Shown piece by piece: positions 60,817 to 64,000 of a stretch of 64,000 nucleotides of DNA (position 1 is the first letter of the stretch; each line of letters opens with the position of its first letter). The position numbers were made by a program, and so were the translations under genes. Origin of the DNA: Blautia sp. (GTDB taxonomy: Bacteria; Bacillota; Clostridia; Lachnospirales; Lachnospiraceae); NCBI GenBank assembly GCA_022777285.1, contig JALFGN010000065.1, positions 1-64,000 on the forward strand, given 5' to 3'. The notes beneath the pieces are model-generated. The model did no database searches. It worked only from the letters and a program-made list of their open reading frames with translations, and had not been told where the DNA came from.

Positions 60817-61128
60817 ATGGATGATGTGATCAGCAAACTTGCAGAAATAGAAGCAGCTGCATCTAGGATTATGGAAAATGTGGCTGAACAGAAAAAAGTC
60901 CTTTCTCTGGAAAATGAAGAGAAAATGAAGGCGTTTGATGAGGAGACAGACAAGGAAACAGAAAAGAAGTTGAATAAAATAAAAAGTGAGCTTCAGATTC
61001 ATATGGAAAAAGAACTGGAGGAGCAGAGAAAGAAAACAGAAGAAGTTCTTGAAAAGATGGAAGAACATTATCGTCAACGTGCGGGAAAGATGGCCCGGGA
61101 GTTGTATGACAAAATATTAAGGATGTGA
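60817..61128 (+). CDS. V-type ATPase subunit G/H-like (NtpF/AhaH type)
   Basis: A 103-residue, almost fully helical, charged protein (KLAEIEAAASRIMENVAEQKKVLSLENEEKM and the following E/K-rich stretch) of the AhaH/NtpF type. In V/A-type ATPases it forms, with subunit E, the peripheral stalk. Start ATG follows AAAGGAGGAG. The next gene, subunit C, starts 4 nt after the stop. First gene of the ATPase operon. Confidence 0.8.
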   Translation: MDDVISKLAEIEAAASRIMENVAEQKKVLSLENEEKMKAFDEETDKETEKKLNKIKSELQIHMEKELEEQRKKTEEVLEKMEEHYRQRAGKMARELYDKILRM

Positions 61129-61132
61129 TATT

Positions 61133-62173
61133 ATGGGAACTCTGTTATCTTACAGTGGTCTTTCAACGAAAATCCGGGCGATGCAGAGTCAGCTTATGAC
61201 CAAGAAGCAGTATCAGGAAATTTCTCAGATGGAGTCCGTATCTCAGATTGTAGCTTATTTAAAGAAACAGCCGGGATTTGCCAGACTGTGGGCAGATCTG
61301 GATGAGAATGCGCTTCATCGAGGCGATATCGAGAAGCTTCTTACACATACGATTCATCAGAATTTTGCCAAAGTCTATAAATTTGCAAATCCGTCTCAGA
61401 GGACCTTTATGGATCTGTATTTTAAGCGATATGAGATTGCAATTATGAAAGACTGTCTGAGAAAAGTTTTTGATGGAAGTGGTGAAGGTCTGGATTTGTC
61501 CATTTTTAAAGAGTTTTTTGATAAACATTCCCGATTGAACATTGACCGACTTTCCGGATCGGCAACAGTGGAGGAATTTGTAAATGGTCTGAAAGGGACA
61601 GAATACTATCGGCCTCTTTCCAAAATCAGTCAGGAATACAAGCCACTTCTTTTTGATTATGGTATGGCTCTTGATCAGTATTACTTTGCTAATATCTGGT
61701 CAGTGAAAGAAAAACTGTTTAAAAAGAGAGATTTGGAAGAAATTATAAAAGCTTATGGAAATAAGTTTGATATGCTGAATTTGCAGTGGATCTACCGCTC
61801 AAAGAAATATTACCATATGGCACCGGCGGATATTTATGCGCTGCTGATTCCTGTGCGTTACAAGCTTTCTGCAAAAGTGACAGCAGCACTGGTAGAAGCC
61901 CCGGATGAAACAGATTTCCGGAGGGTGCTTGATACTACAGCATACAAAAAGCGTTATCCGGAACTGACACCGGATAAGCTGGAAGAATACTACAATCGGA
62001 ATCTGAGAAATATTCTGGAGTCTGAGTCAAGAAAATATCCACATTCTGTAATTATGATTTATTCTTATTTATATCATAAGGAGCATGAAGTGGATTGTCT
62101 TACGACAGCAATTGAGTGTGTGCGTTATGGCCTGTCTCCAGCTGAGACAATGGAATATATTCAAAGAAATTAA
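61133..62173 (+). CDS. ntpC: V-type ATPase subunit C
   Basis: Subunit C (NtpC, subunit d of eukaryotes) is the socket joining the central stalk to the membrane rotor ring. The 346 residues are helical, starting YSGLSTKIRAMQSQLMTKKQYQEISQM, with further matches ALDQYYFANIW and SVIMIYSYLYHKEHEVDCLTTAIECVRYGL. It lies 4 nt after subunit G/H and 17 nt before subunit I, the usual order in Clostridia. Confidence 0.88.
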   Translation: MGTLLSYSGLSTKIRAMQSQLMTKKQYQEISQMESVSQIVAYLKKQPGFARLWADLDENALHRGDIEKLLTHTIHQNFAKVYKFANPSQRTFMDLYFKRYEIAIMKDCLRKVFDGSGEGLDLSIFKEFFDKHSRLNIDRLSGSATVEEFVNGLKGTEYYRPLSKISQEYKPLLFDYGMALDQYYFANIWSVKEKLFKKRDLEEIIKAYGNKFDMLNLQWIYRSKKYYHMAPADIYALLIPVRYKLSAKVTAALVEAPDETDFRRVLDTTAYKKRYPELTPDKLEEYYNRNLRNILESESRKYPHSVIMIYSYLYHKEHEVDCLTTAIECVRYGLSPAETMEYIQRN

Positions 62174-62190
62174 CCTCGGAGGTAGCAAAT

Positions 62191-64000
62191 ATGATTGAGA
62201 AAATGAAATTCTTAAGCATGACCGGTCCGAAGGCTGATATTGACCGAGTTGTCAATCAATACCTGGCCAAGTATGAAATCCATTTGGAGAATGCTATGGC
62301 TCAGCTCTCGCAGGTGCAGAATCTGTCCCCGTATATACAGATTAATCCGTATAAGGAACTGCTTGGGCAGGCAGAGGAATTTGCGGGACTTCTGGAACAT
62401 ACGGATAAGATTCCATTAAGGAATCTTTCTCTGGAAGAAGCGGCAGCATTGATCGATCGGCTTGGAAGTCAGATGGCGGAGCTAAATGCAGAACGTGAGG
62501 AATTGAATACGCAGAGAAAAGCAGTTGTGGAGGATCTGAATAAGATCAGCCCATTTCTGAAACTGCCGGAGGATATTGACAAACTTGTGCATTATCGTTT
62601 TATACAGGTGCGATTCGGACGAATTCCAAAAGAATACTATGAGAAGTTCAAAACATATGTTTATGAAAATCTGAATGCATGGTTTTATCCATCTCATGAA
62701 GATGAATATGTATGGGGAGTTTATTTTGTTCCCTGGACCAGAATGGAGGAAGTAGATGCGGTATTTTCTTCCTTACATTTTGAAAGGGTTTACCTGAAGA
62801 AAGATTATTATAAAGGAACCCCTCAGCAGGTATATGATAAGCTGAAAGAAGAATTGAGTATGATAGACAGAAATATGGAATCCTGTCAGAAAGAAGCTTC
62901 TGCAATTCTGGAGAAGGAGTCTTCTGCAATTCTTTCAGCAAGGGAAGTGTTGAGCACGCTTTCTTCTAATTTTGATGTGCGTAAGGTGGCAGCCTGTGTG
63001 AAAGAACATCAAGAGACGTTTTATATTTTGTGTGGATGGATGACAGAAAAGGATGCCAAGTCTTTTGAAAAGGAAATTGAAAATGATTCCAAACTGTTTT
63101 GCATTATAGAAGACGACAGGCATCATGTGAATGTGAAACCGCCTACAAAGCTGAAAAATCCGAAAATTTTTAAGCCTTTTGAAATGTATGTAAAAATGTA
63201 CGGACTTCCTGCGTACAACGAGATCGATCCTACGATTTTTGTGGCACTGACGTATTCGTTTATTTTTGGAGCCATGTTTGGAGATGTAGGACAGGGACTG
63301 ATTCTTGTGATTGGCGGATTTATTCTTTATAAAGTGAAACATATGGATCTGGCAGCAATTATCGGAATGGCTGGAATCTTTTCCGTATTCTTTGGATTTA
63401 TGTTCGGAAGTTTGTTTGGGTTTGAAGATATTCTTCCGGCAATCTGGCTGAAGCCGACAGAAGCTATGACGGCAGTTCCAGGTCTCGGAAATATGAATAC
63501 CGTATTTGTAGTGGCAATCGTATTCGGTATGTTTCTGATTCTTGCTACGATGATCCTGAATATCATCAATGCATTACGCAGCAAAGATGTGGAGAATATC
63601 GTTTTTAGTCAAAATGCAGTCAGTGGTCTGGTATTTTACGGTGCGCTTACCGTTACAATCCTTCTGTTTCTTACAGGACATACAATTCCGGCAGCGGGTG
63701 TTCTTGGGGTTATGTTTGGAATTCCGCTGATTCTTATTCTGTTAAAAGAACCTCTTACAAGGATCGTAGAGAAAAAGAACCCTGCAATTGAAGGGGGAAA
63801 GGCCATGTTTTTTGTACAGAGCTTTTTTGAATTGTTTGAGGTTATGCTGAGCTATCTGTCAAATACATTGTCTTTCGTGCGTATCGGTGCGTTTGCAGTC
63901 AGTCATGCAGCTATGATGGGAGTCGTTCTTATGCTTGCAGGTGCAGAAGACGGAGGTACGATCAACTGGCTGGTAATCATTCTTGGCAACGCCTTTGTGA
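62191..64000 (+). CDS. ntpI: V-type ATPase subunit I (partial, cut by window end)
   Basis: Subunit I (NtpI, subunit a) forms the stator with the ion half-channels. The 603 visible residues contain a long coiled N-terminal half (1-about 330), the membrane half beginning DPTIFVALTYSFIFGAMFGDVGQG, then GFMFGSLFGFEDILP and the channel segment SYLSNTLSFVRIGAFAVSHAAM with the conserved arginine. Start ATG follows CGGAGG. The stop is beyond 64000. Subunits K, E, A, B and D are expected downstream. Whether the pump moves Na+ or H+ cannot be judged here. Confidence 0.93.
   Translation, partial: MIEKMKFLSMTGPKADIDRVVNQYLAKYEIHLENAMAQLSQVQNLSPYIQINPYKELLGQAEEFAGLLEHTDKIPLRNLSLEEAAALIDRLGSQMAELNAEREELNTQRKAVVEDLNKISPFLKLPEDIDKLVHYRFIQVRFGRIPKEYYEKFKTYVYENLNAWFYPSHEDEYVWGVYFVPWTRMEEVDAVFSSLHFERVYLKKDYYKGTPQQVYDKLKEELSMIDRNMESCQKEASAILEKESSAILSAREVLSTLSSNFDVRKVAACVKEHQETFYILCGWMTEKDAKSFEKEIENDSKLFCIIEDDRHHVNVKPPTKLKNPKIFKPFEMYVKMYGLPAYNEIDPTIFVALTYSFIFGAMFGDVGQGLILVIGGFILYKVKHMDLAAIIGMAGIFSVFFGFMFGSLFGFEDILPAIWLKPTEAMTAVPGLGNMNTVFVVAIVFGMFLILATMILNIINALRSKDVENIVFSQNAVSGLVFYGALTVTILLFLTGHTIPAAGVLGVMFGIPLILILLKEPLTRIVEKKNPAIEGGKAMFFVQSFFELFEVMLSYLSNTLSFVRIGAFAVSHAAMMGVVLMLAGAEDGGTINWLVIILGNAFV

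Overview
The window reads as chromosomal core DNA from a low-to-mid-GC, anaerobic, spore-forming Firmicute, most likely a gut Lachnospiraceae member (Blautia, Ruminococcus gnavus or Dorea type). Support: spmA and spmB; T-box leaders before proS and metG; HisZ with short-form HisG; an oxygen-sensitive thiH/thiC thiamin route; a V-type ATPase operon; a PduL-type phosphotransacylase; many GGAGG ribosome sites. Genes are dense and mostly on the + strand. I see no phage, insertion sequence, CRISPR array or rRNA. There is one tRNA (Lys, CUU).

Layout. 0-3 kb: thiG-thiH and a TenI/ThiE-family gene, then a proline T-box leader carrying an unusual palindromic GC-rich element. 3-12 kb: proS, then a block syntenic with the Bacillus near-origin yaaO-tmk-holB-yaaT-yabB-yabC region (PLP decarboxylase, guanylate-kinase-like, holB, ricT, trmN6, rsmI), followed by a CapA-like protein. 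12-17 kb: nitrilase, spmA with a sigma-E-like promoter, MATE exporter, DapF-like epimerase, an unrecognised papain/C39-like protein and an HPr-like protein without the phosphorylatable histidine. 17-24 kb: T-box/metG, a yybP-ykoY (Mn2+) riboswitch before a P-type ATPase, an AI-2E family permease, tatD. 24-31 kb: TetR regulator with its own operator, a GH13 amylase and glgB (glycogen/starch), thiC under a TPP riboswitch, threonine aldolase, PfkB kinase. 31-36 kb: a large repeat-bearing surface protein, then two consecutive CobW-type GTPases, one with a long His-rich repeat and one joined to a DUF1980-like domain. 36-45 kb: pth, mfd, PrsA-like lipoprotein, eutH, a PocR/AraC regulator, a NahK-like kinase, spmB. 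45-51 kb: hisZGCBHAFI, lacking hisD and hisE. 51-59 kb: a membrane protein with a degenerate J-like tail, pduL, a FabT-like MarR regulator with a FabT-box promoter, a DUF885 peptidase-like protein, a duplicated-domain lipoprotein, trxB, galK. 59-61 kb: a DnaA-box cluster, tRNA-Lys, a 45-aa small protein, trmB. 60.8-64 kb: start of a V-type ATPase operon (H/G-like, C, I), cut by the window end.

The window is mostly housekeeping. The most interesting accessory signals are the CobW/CobW-DUF1980 pair with its structured leader, the two-membrane-segment surface protein, the DnaA-box cluster away from dnaA, the palindromic element in the proS leader, and several regulatory circuits readable from sequence (Mn2+ and TPP riboswitches, FabT box, TetR operator, sigma-E promoter). 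All functional calls are by reading motifs and synteny; no database search was run.
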